Shown piece by piece: positions 45,076 to 55,489 of a stretch of DNA of 64,000 nt. The DNA lies in NCBI RefSeq assembly GCF_008710155.1, contig NZ_VYPZ01000010.1, positions 62,001 through 126,000 of the forward strand, written 5' to 3'. The position numbers and the translations under genes were made by a program. Every line of letters begins with the position of its first letter. Positions within the stretch are counted from its first letter, which is position 1. Below the pieces are notes generated by a model, which was given only the letters and a program-made list of their open reading frames with translations, searched no databases and had not been told where the DNA came from. Source of the DNA: Sphingobium limneticum. Its GTDB lineage: Bacteria > Pseudomonadota > Alphaproteobacteria > Sphingomonadales > Sphingomonadaceae.

Positions 45076-48000
45076 CTACAGCCCGTGATGCTGGAAACGC
45101 AGGTCGAGCGTCATCGGGAATTCGGCGGCCGGCTCGGCTGCGGGCATGTCGACCTGACCCGGCGTATGGCCATAATCCTGGAAGCGCGCCTTGCGGCGGG
45201 CTTCGGCCTCATAGCCGTTGACCGGCAACGTGTCGTAGTTGCGCCCGCCGGGATGCGCGACATGATAGACGCAGCCGCCCAGCGACCGGCCGCTCCAACT
45301 GTCCAGCACGTCGAAGGTGAGCGGCGCATTGGTCGGCAGATTGGGATGCAGGCAGTTGGCCGGCGCCCATGCCTTGTAGCGCACGCCGCCCACGCCCTCG
45401 CCCGGCACCGACGTCGCGGTCATCGGCACCTGCCGACCGTTGCAGGCGATGATGTGCCGCCCGGCGACGAGGCCGGTGGCGCGGACCTGCAACCGTTCGG
45501 TCGATGAGTCGACATAGCGTACCGTGCCGCCGATCGCCCCGGTTTCGCCCAGCACGTTCCAGGGTTCGAGCGCATGGGTGATCTCCAGCCCCACGCCGCC
45601 CGCATCGACCGCGCCATGGATCGGGAAACGGAACTGGCGTTGCGCTTCGAACCAGTTGGGGTCGAAATCATAGCCAGCGCCCCGAAGATCGCCCAGCACC
45701 TCCAGGAAATCCGCCCAGACGAAATGGGGCAGCATGAAACGATCATGCAGCGTCGTGCCCCAGCGCACCAGACTGCCCTGTTGCGGCTGACGCCAGAACC
45801 AGGCCGCCAGCGCCCGGATCAGCAATTGCTGGGCCAGGCTCATCCGCGCTTCGGGCGGCATTTCGAAACCGCGAAATTCCAGTAGGCCCAGGCGCCCGGT
45901 CGGCCCGTCTGGCGAGAACATCTTGTCGATGCAGATTTCGGTGCGGTGGGTGTTGCCGGTCACGTCGACCAGCAGATTGCGGAACAGGCGATCGACCAGC
46001 CATGGGGGCGGCGCATCGCCGTTCCCCGCAAAGGGATTGGGCACTTGCGCCAGTGCGATTTCCAGCTCGTACAAGCCGTCATGCCGAGCCTCGTCGATGC
46101 GCGGGGCCTGACTCGTCGGGCCGATACAAAGCCCTGAGAAGAGGTAGGAGAGCGACGGGTGCCGCTGCCAGTAGAGGACGAAGCTTTTCAGCAGATCCGG
46201 CCGGCGGATGAACGGGGAATCGTTCAGCGTCGCCCCGCCCAGCACGATATGATTGCCACCGCCGGTGCCGACCGATCGGCCGTCGACCATGAATTTATCG
46301 GCAGTCAGCTGGCATTCGCGGGCGAGCGCATAGAGGCGTTCGGTGATGGCCACCGTCTCGTCCCAGCTGGCGGCGGGCTGGACATTCACTTCGATCACGC
46401 CGGGATCGGGTGTGGCCTTCAGCACGTCGATGCGCGGGTCCGGCGGTGGGGCATAGCCCTCGATACGCACGGGGATGCGCAGCGCTTCGGCGGCGGCTTC
46501 CACCTCTGCGATCAGTTCCAGATAATCTTCCAGCGCCTGCACCGGCGGCAGGAAGACGGACAGATAATGGCCGCGCGGTTCGACGGTGACGGCGGTCCGG
46601 ACCGCGCCCTCGATAAAGACCTGCTCGACGCGATCCTGCGCGGCGACGCCGCCATCCGGCCCGGCGACGCGCTGCGATTGCTGGGCGCGGACTTCCTCGA
46701 CGCTGGCTTGGCTGACCACCTGTGCCCGGAAATCGGCAAGCGGCTCGCGCGGTTCGCTGGTGTCGCGGGGGTGGATATAGGGGAAGTCGGACGGCGGCAC
46801 ATAGGGCAGCGACCCGAGCGGCAGGCGATAACCGAGCGCCGAATCGCCGGGCACCGCGAACAGCTTGCCGCGCCGCAACTGCCAGATTTCGCTCTGCCAG
46901 CGAGGCGTCGTGGCCTGTGTCTGCCAGCGCTGCACCGGCAGGACATAGCCGACCGGCTGGTCGAGGCCGCGCTCGAACGTCTTGACCATGCGCGCGCGCG
47001 CTTCGGGATCGCTGATCTTGGGATCTTCGGGGCTGGCATTGAGCGGCAGGTCGGCTTCCTTCACCGCCCATACCGCGGGATCTTCATAGACGGGATGGGT
47101 ATAGTCCGCCGAAAAACCCATATTGCCGGCCATATGCGCCAGAAAAGCCTGCGCATCCGCCGCCGTCACCATCGCCGCGCCTTCGGGGGCATCGTCCGGC
47201 GCGATCAGGCTTTCGTCGCGCCACAGCGGCACGCCATCCTTGCGCCAATAGACTGCGTAGGCCCAGCGCGGCAGGCTTTCGCCCGGATACCATTTGCCCT
47301 GCCCATGGTGCAGCAGGCCGCCCGGCGCGAATTCCGCCCGCAGCTTGCGGATCAGCCGGTCGGCATAGGCGGCCTTGGTCGGGCCGACCGCGTCACCATT
47401 CCATTCGCCTGCATCGCCGCCATCTTCAGCCACGAAAGTCGGTTCGCCGCCGGTGGTCAGGCGCACGTCCTGCGCGGCAAGATCTGCGTCCACCTGCGCG
47501 CCCAGCGCCATCACGGCGTCCCAGCGTGTGTCGGTGAAGGGCTTGGTGATCCGCACCGCTTCGGCGATGCGGCTGACACTCATTTCGAAGTTGAAATCGA
47601 CTTCGGCCGGCTCGGCCATGCCGCTGATGGGGGCTGCGGAGCGATAATGGGGCGTGGCGCAGAGCGGAATATGCCCTTCACCCGCGAACATGCCGCTGGT
47701 CGCGTCCAGCGCCACCCATCCGGCGCCGGGTACATAGGCTTCCGCCCAGGCGTGAAGATCGACCACGTCCTGCGTGACGCCCTTCGGCCCCTCGATCGGT
47801 TCGACATCGGCGACCAGCTGAATCGAGTAGCCCGACACGAAACGCGTGGCAAAACCGAGGCGGCGCAGCAATTGCACAAGCAGCCAGGCCGAATCGCGAC
47901 AGGAGCCGGTGCCGACGTCCAGCGTCTCTTCCGGCGTCTGGACGCCGGCCTCCATGCGGATGACATAGCCGACCTGTTGTTGCAGGCGGCGATTGACCTC

Positions 48001-48435
48001 GACCAGAAAATCGACCGTCCGGCTTTGATAGCCATCATATTGGGCGACGATCGCCTCGAACTTCGGTCCCTGCGGCTCGATATCGAAATAGGCGGCCAGA
48101 TCGGTCTTCAGCTGATCGTCATAGGCGAAGGGATAAGTCTCCGCATAAGGCTCCACGAAGAAGTCGAACGGATTGATGATGTCGAGGTCGGCAAGCAGAT
48201 CGACCTCGATCGAGAAATGATCGACCGGATCGGGGAAGACGATCCGCGCCAGCCAGTTGCCGTGCGGATCCTGCTGCCAGTTGAGGAAGTGGTTCGCCGG
48301 TTCGATCTTCAGCGCATAGTTGGGCACCTTCGTCCGACTATGTGGCGCGGGGCGCAATCGAACCACCTGCGGTCCCAGCCGGATCGGGCGGTTGTAACGA
48401 TAGGCGGTGAGGTGGTGCAGGGCGGCCTTGAGCAT
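45076..48435 (-). CDS. Large transglutaminase protein with DUF2126 domain
   Basis: 1119 aa. Residues 1-270 are a transglutaminase-like domain: [19 protein letters not shown], Cys179 in [12 protein letters not shown], His228 in [10 protein letters not shown], Asp244 in WVALDATSG. The rest is the long DUF2126 region, containing [13 protein letters not shown] and [13 protein letters not shown], distantly amidotransferase-like. ATG 48435 is chosen because the family N-terminus ([15 protein letters not shown]) begins right there; the frame runs on to 48510. First gene of the operon; a 15-bp palindrome lies just upstream. Confidence 0.92.
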   Translation of the reverse strand: MLKAALHHLTAYRYNRPIRLGPQVVRLRPAPHSRTKVPNYALKIEPANHFLNWQQDPHGNWLARIVFPDPVDHFSIEVDLLADLDIINPFDFFVEPYAETYPFAYDDQLKTDLAAYFDIEPQGPKFEAIVAQYDGYQSRTVDFLVEVNRRLQQQVGYVIRMEAGVQTPEETLDVGTGSCRDSAWLLVQLLRRLGFATRFVSGYSIQLVADVEPIEGPKGVTQDVVDLHAWAEAYVPGAGWVALDATSGMFAGEGHIPLCATPHYRSAAPISGMAEPAEVDFNFEMSVSRIAEAVRITKPFTDTRWDAVMALGAQVDADLAAQDVRLTTGGEPTFVAEDGGDAGEWNGDAVGPTKAAYADRLIRKLRAEFAPGGLLHHGQGKWYPGESLPRWAYAVYWRKDGVPLWRDESLIAPDDAPEGAAMVTAADAQAFLAHMAGNMGFSADYTHPVYEDPAVWAVKEADLPLNASPEDPKISDPEARARMVKTFERGLDQPVGYVLPVQRWQTQATTPRWQSEIWQLRRGKLFAVPGDSALGYRLPLGSLPYVPPSDFPYIHPRDTSEPREPLADFRAQVVSQASVEEVRAQQSQRVAGPDGGVAAQDRVEQVFIEGAVRTAVTVEPRGHYLSVFLPPVQALEDYLELIAEVEAAAEALRIPVRIEGYAPPPDPRIDVLKATPDPGVIEVNVQPAASWDETVAITERLYALARECQLTADKFMVDGRSVGTGGGNHIVLGGATLNDSPFIRRPDLLKSFVLYWQRHPSLSYLFSGLCIGPTSQAPRIDEARHDGLYELEIALAQVPNPFAGNGDAPPPWLVDRLFRNLLVDVTGNTHRTEICIDKMFSPDGPTGRLGLLEFRGFEMPPEARMSLAQQLLIRALAAWFWRQPQQGSLVRWGTTLHDRFMLPHFVWADFLEVLGDLRGAGYDFDPNWFEAQRQFRFPIHGAVDAGGVGLEITHALEPWNVLGETGAIGGTVRYVDSSTERLQVRATGLVAGRHIIACNGRQVPMTATSVPGEGVGGVRYKAWAPANCLHPNLPTNAPLTFDVLDSWSGRSLGGCVYHVAHPGGRNYDTLPVNGYEAEARRKARFQDYGHTPGQVDMPAAEPAAEFPMTLDLRFQHHGL

Positions 48436-48457
48436 GGCGCGATCAAACGCCAGCCCT

Positions 48458-48472
48458 TGTTGCAATGCAACA
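48458..48472. promoter_or_regulatory. TGTTGCA-A-TGCAACA palindrome upstream of the DUF2126 gene
   Basis: A perfect 15-bp palindrome (7+1+7) lies 23 bp before the start at 48435, between it and tRNA-Leu. Size and place suit a dimeric repressor operator. No regulator gene is adjacent, so the protein is unknown. Confidence 0.45.
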
Positions 48473-48526
48473 GTCAATCGTTCCGAGGGGGGAGTTATCT
48501 GCCGGGCCACAGGCCCGGCGGGGTGA

Positions 48527-48613
48527 TGGTGCGGTCAAGAAGACTCGAACTTCCACGGCCTTTCGGCCACAACGACCTCAACGTTGCGCGTCTACCAATT
48601 CCGCCATGACCGC
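48527..48613 (-). tRNA. tRNA-Leu, anticodon GAG
   Basis: The minus strand folds into a class II tRNA: acceptor GCGGTCA/TGACCGC, D-arm GGCGGAATTGGTAGACGC, anticodon stem CAACG/CGTTG with loop TTGAGGT (anticodon GAG), a long variable arm GTGGCCGAAAGGCCGT, T-arm AAGTTCGAGTCTT, and an encoded CCA at 48527-48529. The features are typical of bacterial tRNA-Leu. It reads CUC/CUU leucine codons. Confidence 0.95.
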
Positions 48614-48773
48614 ACATCAAATAGGAAACCGGCGGGGCCGGTGACTTGGTAGGAGGCGGCCCTTAGCAAAGGCTTTTGGGTCATGCAACAAGTGATCTGC
48701 ATCTGCGTTGTGATTGATTGGAGAAGGTGAGGCCGGCCCGGCGCAGCGGCGTCGCCGGCATGGGAGAAGACAC

Positions 48774-49262
48774 ATGCTCTCGGCACATTTCTGGATGGGC
48801 ACCGGCGTGACGCTGGGCGCGGCGGCGGTCATGGGCCTTGGCCTCGGCAGCTTTGTCACCAGCCCGCAGGCGCCCGCGCGGTCCGCGAGCGCGACGATCG
48901 ACACGGCGGTCGATGATCAGATCATGGAAGAAGCGCGCTTCACAGCCGATAAGGGGCCTGGCGCCATCCACTGCACCGGCTGCGGACCGACGCTCGCCGA
49001 TCGGCGCTGGAAGGCGGATATGGCAGGGTTGGATGCGGAGGCGCCGATCGACACCAGCTATGACCCCCTGCCGGCAGAGGGTGCGACGGATGTCGTCGTC
49101 GACCCGCCAGTACGGATCCATCCGTTGCCACCGCAGGTCGCACGATTCGCGTCTGGCGATGGCTCGCCGCAGCCTGCGGCGATGACGCGAGAAAGGCAGG
49201 ACGCCGCTGCGCCGCCGCAGATAATATTACCTACGGCGGCGGAGAGCATCCTGCCCCAATGA
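48774..49262 (+). CDS. Membrane-anchored protein of unknown function
   Basis: 162 aa. One N-terminal hydrophobic helix (about residues 6-30, GTGVTLGAAAVMGLGLGSFV), then a mostly disordered, acidic and Pro-rich periplasmic part containing a CTGC motif (AIHCTGCGPTLADRRWKADM) that could bind a metal or form a redox pair. ATG 48774 has GGGAGAAGA upstream; the longer frame from 48714 is Arg-rich and unsupported. Family not recognised. Confidence 0.72.
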   Translation: MLSAHFWMGTGVTLGAAAVMGLGLGSFVTSPQAPARSASATIDTAVDDQIMEEARFTADKGPGAIHCTGCGPTLADRRWKADMAGLDAEAPIDTSYDPLPAEGATDVVVDPPVRIHPLPPQVARFASGDGSPQPAAMTRERQDAAAPPQIILPTAAESILPQ

Positions 49263-49276
49263 TGATGCGGCTTTGA

Positions 49277-52200
49277 TTATTCGGCCGCGACCGTTTCTGC
49301 CGGCGCGTCGCTCAGTGGATGAGCGAGGCGGCTGAGCATTTCCTTAGGGCAGACCTGCCAGATGTACCGGCGCCAGCGATCCCAATCGTCCAGGATGGTG
49401 TTGGACCATTTGCTGTCCGTCGCCACCGCATGTTCGGCGATCAGTGCCTTGACCTGCGTTTCCCAATAGGCGCTGTCCAGCCGCTGCCAGACGATGCCTT
49501 CCGGGTTGGCCTGCGTCGGGAAGCTGCCATCCTCGTCCAGGATGAAGGCCATGCCGCCGGTCATGCCCGCGCCGAAATTGGCGCCGGTCTTGCCCAGGAT
49601 GACCGCCGTGCCGCCGGTCATATATTCACAGCCGTTCGCGCCGCAGCCTTCGACCACGACCTGCGCGCCCGAGTTGCGGACGGCGAAGCGCTCGCCGGCC
49701 TGACCTGCCGCGAACAGCTTGCCGCTGGTCGCGCCGTAGAGGACGGTGTTGCCGAGGATGGTGTTATCCTTGGACGAAAGCGGGCTGGAGACGGTCGTGC
49801 GCACCTTGATGATGCCGCCCGAAAGCCCCTTGCCGACATAGTCGTTGGCGTCGCCGAACACTTCGAGGGTGATGCCCTTGCAGAGGAAAGCGCCCAGCGA
49901 CTGGCCGGCAGAGCCGCGCAGGCGCACGGTCAGATGGCCGTCGGCCAAGGTCGACATGCCGAACCGGTCGGTCACGGCGGAGGAGAGGCGGGTGCCGACG
50001 GCGCGATGCGTGTTGCGCACCGTATAGGTCAGCTGCATCTTCTCGCCGCGCTCGAACACCGCCTTGGCATCGCGCATCATCTGCGCGTCCAGGCTGTCGG
50101 GCACTTCGTTGCGCCACGCGGTCAGGCTGAAGCGGCGCTGATCGTCCGGGGCATCCACCTTGGCCAGGATCGGGTTCAGGTCGAGATCGTCCAGATGCTC
50201 GGCGCCGCGATTGACCTGCTTGAGCAGCTCGGTCCGCCCGATCACCTCATCCAGGCTGCGGAAGCCAAGGCGAGCCAGCACTTCGCGCACTTCCTCGGCG
50301 ATGAAGGTCATCAGGTTGATGACCTTCTCCGGCGTGCCGGTGAACTTCTGGCGTAGCTTTTCATCCTGAACGCACACGCCGACGGGGCAGGTGTTGCTGT
50401 GGCACTGACGCACCATGATGCAGCCCATGGCGACCAGCGACAATGTGCCGATGCCATATTCCTCGGCGCCCAGGATCGCGGCGATCACGATGTCTCGTCC
50501 GGTCTTGAGGCCGCCGTCGGTGCGCAGCTTCACGCGATGGCGCAGACCGTTGAGGGTCAGCACCTGATTGGCTTCCGACAGGCCCATTTCCCAGGGCGTG
50601 CCGGCATATTTGATCGACGTCTGGGGCGATGCGCCCGTGCCGCCGACATGGCCGGCGATCAGGATGACGTCCGCGTGGGCTTTTGCCACGCCCGCCGCCA
50701 CCGTGCCGATACCGGCCTGGCTGACCAGCTTCACGCATACGCGGGCGCGCGGGTTGATCATCTTGCAGTCGTAGATGAGCTGCGCCAGATCCTCGATCGA
50801 ATAGATGTCGTGATGCGGCGGGGGTGAGATGAGCGTCACGCCCGGCGTCGAATGGCGCAGCTTGGCGATGAACTCGGTCACCTTGAAACCGGGTAGCTGG
50901 CCGCCTTCGCCAGGCTTGGCGCCCTGCGCGACCTTGATCTCGATTTCCTCGGCCGATGCCAGATATTCGGCATGGACGCCGAAGCGGCCCGACGCGATCT
51001 GCTTGATCACCGAATTGGCGTTGTCGCCATTTTCATAGGGCTTGAAGCGGTTCGCATCCTCGCCGCCTTCGCCCGACACGGCCTTGGCGCCGATGCGGTT
51101 CATCGCGATCGCCAGCGTCTCATGCGCTTCGGGGCTGAGCGCGCCCAGCGACATGCCCGGCGTCACGAAGCGCTTGCGGATTTCGGTGGTCGCTTCGACC
51201 TCATCGATGGGGACGGCTTCGCGGGCGAAGTTGAACTCCATCAGGTCACGCAGATAGACTGGCGGCAAATCGCGCACGCCGCGCGAAAATTGCAGATAGG
51301 TCGAATAGCTGTCGGTCGCCACGGCGGTCTGCAACAGGTGCATCAGCTGCGCGGAATAGGCATGGCTCTCACCACCCTGACGCTGGCGATAGAAGCCGCC
51401 GATCGGCAGGCGCACGGCCGCCGCGTCGAAGGCCTGTTCGTGGCGCAGCATCGCGCTGTAATGGAGCGATGCATAGCCTTCGCCCGAAATCTTCGCCGGC
51501 ATGCCGGGGAAGAGATCGTTGACCAGCGCGCGCGACAGGCCGACCGCTTCGAAATTATAGCCCCCGCGATAGGAGCTGATGACCGCGATGCCCATTTTGG
51601 ACATGATCTTCAGCAGGCCTTCGTTGATCGCCGTGCGATAACGCTCGATGCAGGCGTCCAGCGACAGGTCGCCGAACAGGCCACGGCCATGACGGTCCGC
51701 GATGCTGGCTTCGGCCAGATAGGCGTTCACCGTCGTCGCGCCGACGCCGATCAGCACCGCGAAATAATGGGTATCTAGCGCTTCGGATGAGCGCACGTTG
51801 ATCGACGCGTAGCTGCGCAGCCCCTTGCGGACCAGATGCGTATGCACCGCTGCGGCTGCCAGCACGCCGGCAATCGCGGCGCGATCGGCGCTGACGCCCT
51901 CGTCGGTCAGGAAGATTTCGGTGCGCCCTTCACGCACGGCCTGCTCGGCTTCCTCACGGATGCGGGCAATGGCGGCGCGCAGTTGCTCCTGCCCGCCAGA
52001 GGCCGGGAAGGTGCAGTCGATTTCAGCCACTGCCGGACCGAAATAGGCCCTGAGCCGCGCCCATTCGCCGCTCGTCACCACCGGCGATTCCAGCACCAGA
52101 ACATGGCTGTTCTGCGCGCCTTCCTCCAGAATGTTGTGGAGGTTGGAGAAGCGCGTCTTGAGGCTCATGACGTGCCTTTCGCGCAACGGATCGATCGGCG

Positions 52201-53815
52201 GGTTGGTGACCTGGCTGAAATTCTGACGGAAGAAATGGCTGATCGTGCGCGGCTTGTCGGAAATGACGGCGAGCGGCGTGTCGTCGCCCATCGACCCGAT
52301 CGCTTCCTTCGCATCCTCGACCATGGGGGACAGGATCAGCTCCATATCCTCCAGCGTCAGGTTGGCGGCCACCTGACGGCGGGTCAGTTCCGCCTTGTCC
52401 CAGGTCGGCAGCGCGCTGGGCGCATCGGCCAGATCGTCGACGGTCAGGAAATCCTTGATCAGGTCGCCATAGGGGCGTTCGCCGGCGATCTGATCCTTGA
52501 TCGCGCGGTCGTCATAGATTTCGCCTTCCTGAAGATCGACGGCGATCATCTGGCCGGGACCCATGCGGCCCTTTTTGACGATGGTGGTTTCCGGCACGAC
52601 GACCATGCCGGTTTCGGACCCGACAATCAGCAGATTGTCGCCGGTCAGCGTGTAGCGCAGCGGGCGCAGCGCGTTGCGGTCCACGCCGGCCACGACCCAG
52701 CGGCCATCGGTCATCGCCAGAGCGGCGGGGCCGTCCCACGGCTCCATCACGGAAGCGAGATATTCGTACATGTCCGCATGCGGCTTGGGCAGATCGGCGC
52801 TGTCGGCCTGCCATGCTTCGGGCACCAGCATCAGCTTGGCGGTCGGCGCGTCGCGGCCCGAGCGGCAGATCGCTTCGAACACGGCGTCGAGCGCGGCGGT
52901 ATCCGACGCGCCGGCCGGGATCACTGGCTTGATATCCTCCGACTGCTCGCCAAAAGCGAGGGAGGCCATCTTGATCTCGTGGCTCTTCATCCAATTCTTG
53001 TTGCCGCGGATCGTGTTGATCTCGCCATTGTGGGCGAGCGTGCGGAACGGCTGGGCCAGCCACCATTGCGGGAAGGTGTTGGTCGAATAGCGCTGGTGGA
53101 AGATGGCCACGCGGCTTTCGAACCGTTCATCCTGCAAGTCGGGGAAGAAGACCGACAGCGATTCCGCCAGGAACAGTCCCTTGTAGATGATCGAGCGGCA
53201 GGACAGCGAGCAGATGTAGAAATCCTGGATCTGCGCGGCGATGACCTTCTTCTCGATCCGGCGACGGATGAGGTAGAGATCCTTTTCGAACTCGGCCTGA
53301 TCGCGTTCTTCCGGCATCGGGCCGGCGATCATGATCTGCTCGATTTCGGGACGGGTCGCCTGCGCCTTCTGGCCGATGACAGACACGTCGACCGGCACCT
53401 GGCGCCAGCCATAGATGGTGTAGCCCGCCTCGATGATTTCGCTTTCGACGATGGTGCGGCAGGCTTCCTGCGCGCCAAGATCGGTGCGCGGCAGGAAGAT
53501 CATGCCGACGGCAAGGCGATTGGGCAGCGGCTTGTGGCCCGAATCGGCGATCGCGTCATCGAAGAAGCGCACGGGCAGGTCGACATGGATGCCGGCGCCA
53601 TCGCCGGTCTTGCCATCGGCGTCCACGGCACCACGGTGCCACACGGCCTTGAGCGCGTCGATCGCGCTGGCAACCACGCGGCGGCTCGGCCGGCCATCGG
53701 TGGCGGCGACCAGGCCCACGCCACAGGCGTCGCCTTCCAGATCGGGGTGATACATGCCCTGGGCAGCGATGCGTGCGCGCTCTTCCGGGCTGGCCATGAA
53801 ATTGGTGTCGGTCAT
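49277..53815 (-). CDS. gltB: Glutamate synthase (NADPH) large subunit
   Basis: 1512 aa, full length. Converts glutamine plus 2-oxoglutarate to two glutamates with GltD. The N-terminal glutamine amidotransferase begins after a 30-residue propeptide at Cys31 (GDACGVGLVAATDG). The central and FMN synthase domains include PGEGGQLPGFKVTEFIAKLR and PPPHHDIYSIEDLAQLIYD. The [3Fe-4S] motif is CIMVRQCHSNTCPVGVC. The C-terminal GXGXG beta-helix has AAGQAGERFAVRNSGAQVVVEG. It lies 58 bp after gltD in the same operon. Confidence 0.98.
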   Translation of the reverse strand: MTDTNFMASPEERARIAAQGMYHPDLEGDACGVGLVAATDGRPSRRVVASAIDALKAVWHRGAVDADGKTGDGAGIHVDLPVRFFDDAIADSGHKPLPNRLAVGMIFLPRTDLGAQEACRTIVESEIIEAGYTIYGWRQVPVDVSVIGQKAQATRPEIEQIMIAGPMPEERDQAEFEKDLYLIRRRIEKKVIAAQIQDFYICSLSCRSIIYKGLFLAESLSVFFPDLQDERFESRVAIFHQRYSTNTFPQWWLAQPFRTLAHNGEINTIRGNKNWMKSHEIKMASLAFGEQSEDIKPVIPAGASDTAALDAVFEAICRSGRDAPTAKLMLVPEAWQADSADLPKPHADMYEYLASVMEPWDGPAALAMTDGRWVVAGVDRNALRPLRYTLTGDNLLIVGSETGMVVVPETTIVKKGRMGPGQMIAVDLQEGEIYDDRAIKDQIAGERPYGDLIKDFLTVDDLADAPSALPTWDKAELTRRQVAANLTLEDMELILSPMVEDAKEAIGSMGDDTPLAVISDKPRTISHFFRQNFSQVTNPPIDPLRERHVMSLKTRFSNLHNILEEGAQNSHVLVLESPVVTSGEWARLRAYFGPAVAEIDCTFPASGGQEQLRAAIARIREEAEQAVREGRTEIFLTDEGVSADRAAIAGVLAAAAVHTHLVRKGLRSYASINVRSSEALDTHYFAVLIGVGATTVNAYLAEASIADRHGRGLFGDLSLDACIERYRTAINEGLLKIMSKMGIAVISSYRGGYNFEAVGLSRALVNDLFPGMPAKISGEGYASLHYSAMLRHEQAFDAAAVRLPIGGFYRQRQGGESHAYSAQLMHLLQTAVATDSYSTYLQFSRGVRDLPPVYLRDLMEFNFAREAVPIDEVEATTEIRKRFVTPGMSLGALSPEAHETLAIAMNRIGAKAVSGEGGEDANRFKPYENGDNANSVIKQIASGRFGVHAEYLASAEEIEIKVAQGAKPGEGGQLPGFKVTEFIAKLRHSTPGVTLISPPPHHDIYSIEDLAQLIYDCKMINPRARVCVKLVSQAGIGTVAAGVAKAHADVILIAGHVGGTGASPQTSIKYAGTPWEMGLSEANQVLTLNGLRHRVKLRTDGGLKTGRDIVIAAILGAEEYGIGTLSLVAMGCIMVRQCHSNTCPVGVCVQDEKLRQKFTGTPEKVINLMTFIAEEVREVLARLGFRSLDEVIGRTELLKQVNRGAEHLDDLDLNPILAKVDAPDDQRRFSLTAWRNEVPDSLDAQMMRDAKAVFERGEKMQLTYTVRNTHRAVGTRLSSAVTDRFGMSTLADGHLTVRLRGSAGQSLGAFLCKGITLEVFGDANDYVGKGLSGGIIKVRTTVSSPLSSKDNTILGNTVLYGATSGKLFAAGQAGERFAVRNSGAQVVVEGCGANGCEYMTGGTAVILGKTGANFGAGMTGGMAFILDEDGSFPTQANPEGIVWQRLDSAYWETQVKALIAEHAVATDSKWSNTILDDWDRWRRYIWQVCPKEMLSRLAHPLSDAPAETVAAE

Positions 53816-53873
53816 GATCGGGCCTTCCTTCCGATGATGATGAGATGAGGCAGGGGTGAGGCGGGGCGGCAGT

Positions 53874-55325
53874 TTACGCCGCGACCCGCTCGCCCGCCGC
53901 TGCCTTGGCCTTCGTCTTCAAATAGCGGTGCATATGGTCGGTCACATCGCGGCCGTCGCGGATCGCCCAGACGACCAGAGACGCGCCGCGCACGATGTCG
54001 CCGGCCGCAAACACGCCATCCACGCTGGTCATCATCGTCTTGTGATCGACGCGCAGCGTGCCCCAGCGGGTGACGGACAGATCGTCCGCGCCGAACAGCT
54101 TGGGCAGTTCCTCCGGATCATAGCCCAGCGCCTTGATGACGAGGTCCGCTTCCAGCGTATGCTCGCTGCCCGGATCGGCTTCCGGTGCGCGGCGACCCGA
54201 AGCGTCGGGCTGACCCAGACGCATCTTGGTGACCTTGACGCCGGTGACATGCTCCGTGCCTTCAAAGGCGATCGGCGCGGTCAGCCAGACGAATTCGACG
54301 CCTTCTTCCTCGGCATTGGCGACTTCACGCTGCGATCCGGGCATATTGTCGCGGTCGCGGCGATAGAGGCACTTCACCGACTTGGCGCCCTGGCGAATGG
54401 CGGTGCGGACGCAGTCCATCGCCGTGTCGCCGCCGCCGATGACGACGACATTCTTGCCCGTCGCCAACAGCGTGCCATCCTCATGCTCCGGCACGGCATC
54501 GCCGAACCCGGCCTTGTTGGAGGCGGTGAGATAATCGAGCGCCTTGACCACGCCCGCCGCACCCACGCCCGGCGCCTTGATGTCGCGGGGCTTGTAGACG
54601 CCCGTCGCGATCAGGATCGCGTCATGCTTTTGGCGCAACTGTTCCAGCGTGGCGTCGCGGCCGATCTCGAAGCTGTCGTGGAACACGATGCCGCCGTCCT
54701 TGAGGCGCTGGATGCGGCGCATGACGACGTCCTTCTCCAGCTTGAAGCCGGGGATGCCATAGGTCAGCAGACCGCCGGCGCGGTCGTGCCGGTCGTAGAC
54801 ATGCACATCATAGCCGGCCACGCGCAGATATTCGGCGGTGGTCAGGCCGGCAGGCCCCGCGCCGATCACGCCGATGGACTGGCCGCGCGGCTGACCGGGG
54901 ACGAGCGCTTCGACCCAGCCTTCCTTCCAGGCGGTGTCGGTGATGTATTTTTCGACGCTGCCGATGGTCACGGCGCCATGGCCGGAAAATTCGATGACGC
55001 AATTGCCTTCGCACAGGCGATCCTGCGGGCAGATGCGACCACAGATTTCCGGCATGGTACTGGTCAGGTTCGACAGCTCATAGGCTTCGCGCAGACGCCC
55101 CTCTGCGGTCAGGCGCAGCCAGTCCGGGATATGATTGTGCAGCGGGCAATGGGTCGAGCAATAAGGCACGCCGCATTGCGAACAGCGCGAGGCCTGCTCC
55201 TCGGCCTTGTCCAGAATGAACGACTTGCTGATTTCCAGAAAATCGTCGGCCCGATCATCGGCCGCGCGTTTTTCCGGGTAGGATTGCACCTTGCCCACGA
55301 ATTTCAGCATCGGATTGTCGGCCAT
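53874..55325 (-). CDS. gltD: Glutamate synthase small subunit
   Basis: 483-aa NADPH-oxidising FAD/[4Fe-4S] subunit of GOGAT. N-terminal cluster-binding cysteines: [17 protein letters not shown] and [18 protein letters not shown] motif [15 protein letters not shown] and NADPH motif [17 protein letters not shown] follow, then [18 protein letters not shown] at the end. Upstream gene of the gltD-gltB operon, the reverse of the order in many bacteria. A dyad lies in its promoter region. Confidence 0.97.
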   Translation of the reverse strand: MADNPMLKFVGKVQSYPEKRAADDRADDFLEISKSFILDKAEEQASRCSQCGVPYCSTHCPLHNHIPDWLRLTAEGRLREAYELSNLTSTMPEICGRICPQDRLCEGNCVIEFSGHGAVTIGSVEKYITDTAWKEGWVEALVPGQPRGQSIGVIGAGPAGLTTAEYLRVAGYDVHVYDRHDRAGGLLTYGIPGFKLEKDVVMRRIQRLKDGGIVFHDSFEIGRDATLEQLRQKHDAILIATGVYKPRDIKAPGVGAAGVVKALDYLTASNKAGFGDAVPEHEDGTLLATGKNVVVIGGGDTAMDCVRTAIRQGAKSVKCLYRRDRDNMPGSQREVANAEEEGVEFVWLTAPIAFEGTEHVTGVKVTKMRLGQPDASGRRAPEADPGSEHTLEADLVIKALGYDPEELPKLFGADDLSVTRWGTLRVDHKTMMTSVDGVFAAGDIVRGASLVVWAIRDGRDVTDHMHRYLKTKAKAAAGERVAA

Positions 55326-55451
55326 ACCCTAGTCCCTACTATGTTGCTGAAGTGCGCATAGCAGGAAAACCGACGGAGTCACGCCGATTCTGAGAGTTGA
55401 GTCAGCAAAGCTTACCTATTATTCAAGCAATTTCATCATTGTTGAGAATGT

Positions 55452-55479
55452 GTCGCAAATATTGGGCATTAATTGCGAC
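55452..55479. promoter_or_regulatory. Dyad upstream of gltD
   Basis: GTCGCAA (55452-55458) and TTGCGAC (55473-55479) form a perfect 7-bp inverted repeat with 14 bp between, in the 164-bp AT-rich region between uppP and gltD. It could be an operator for gltDB or a hairpin ending uppP mRNA. Confidence 0.35.
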
Positions 55480-55489
55480 CGATCCGGAC

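Noticed and set aside
46159-48609. 816-codon plus-strand frame running through the DUF2126 gene and tRNA-Leu
   Set aside because: It overlaps a tRNA and a strongly supported transglutaminase gene and has shadow composition.
48527-48613. tRNA-Leu as an integration site of a genomic island
   Set aside because: No integrase, no direct repeat of the tRNA 3' end seen nearby, and both flanks carry ordinary genes with similar base composition.
51836-53848. 670-codon plus-strand frame opposite gltB
   Set aside because: gltB motifs (Cys31, Fe-S cysteines, FMN domain) are unambiguous on the minus strand; this frame has none.
55385-55470. 16-codon frame MPNICDTFSTMMKLLE (minus strand) as a leader peptide
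   Set aside because: No ribosome site of note, it lies upstream of gltD inside a likely promoter, and nothing ties it to attenuation.
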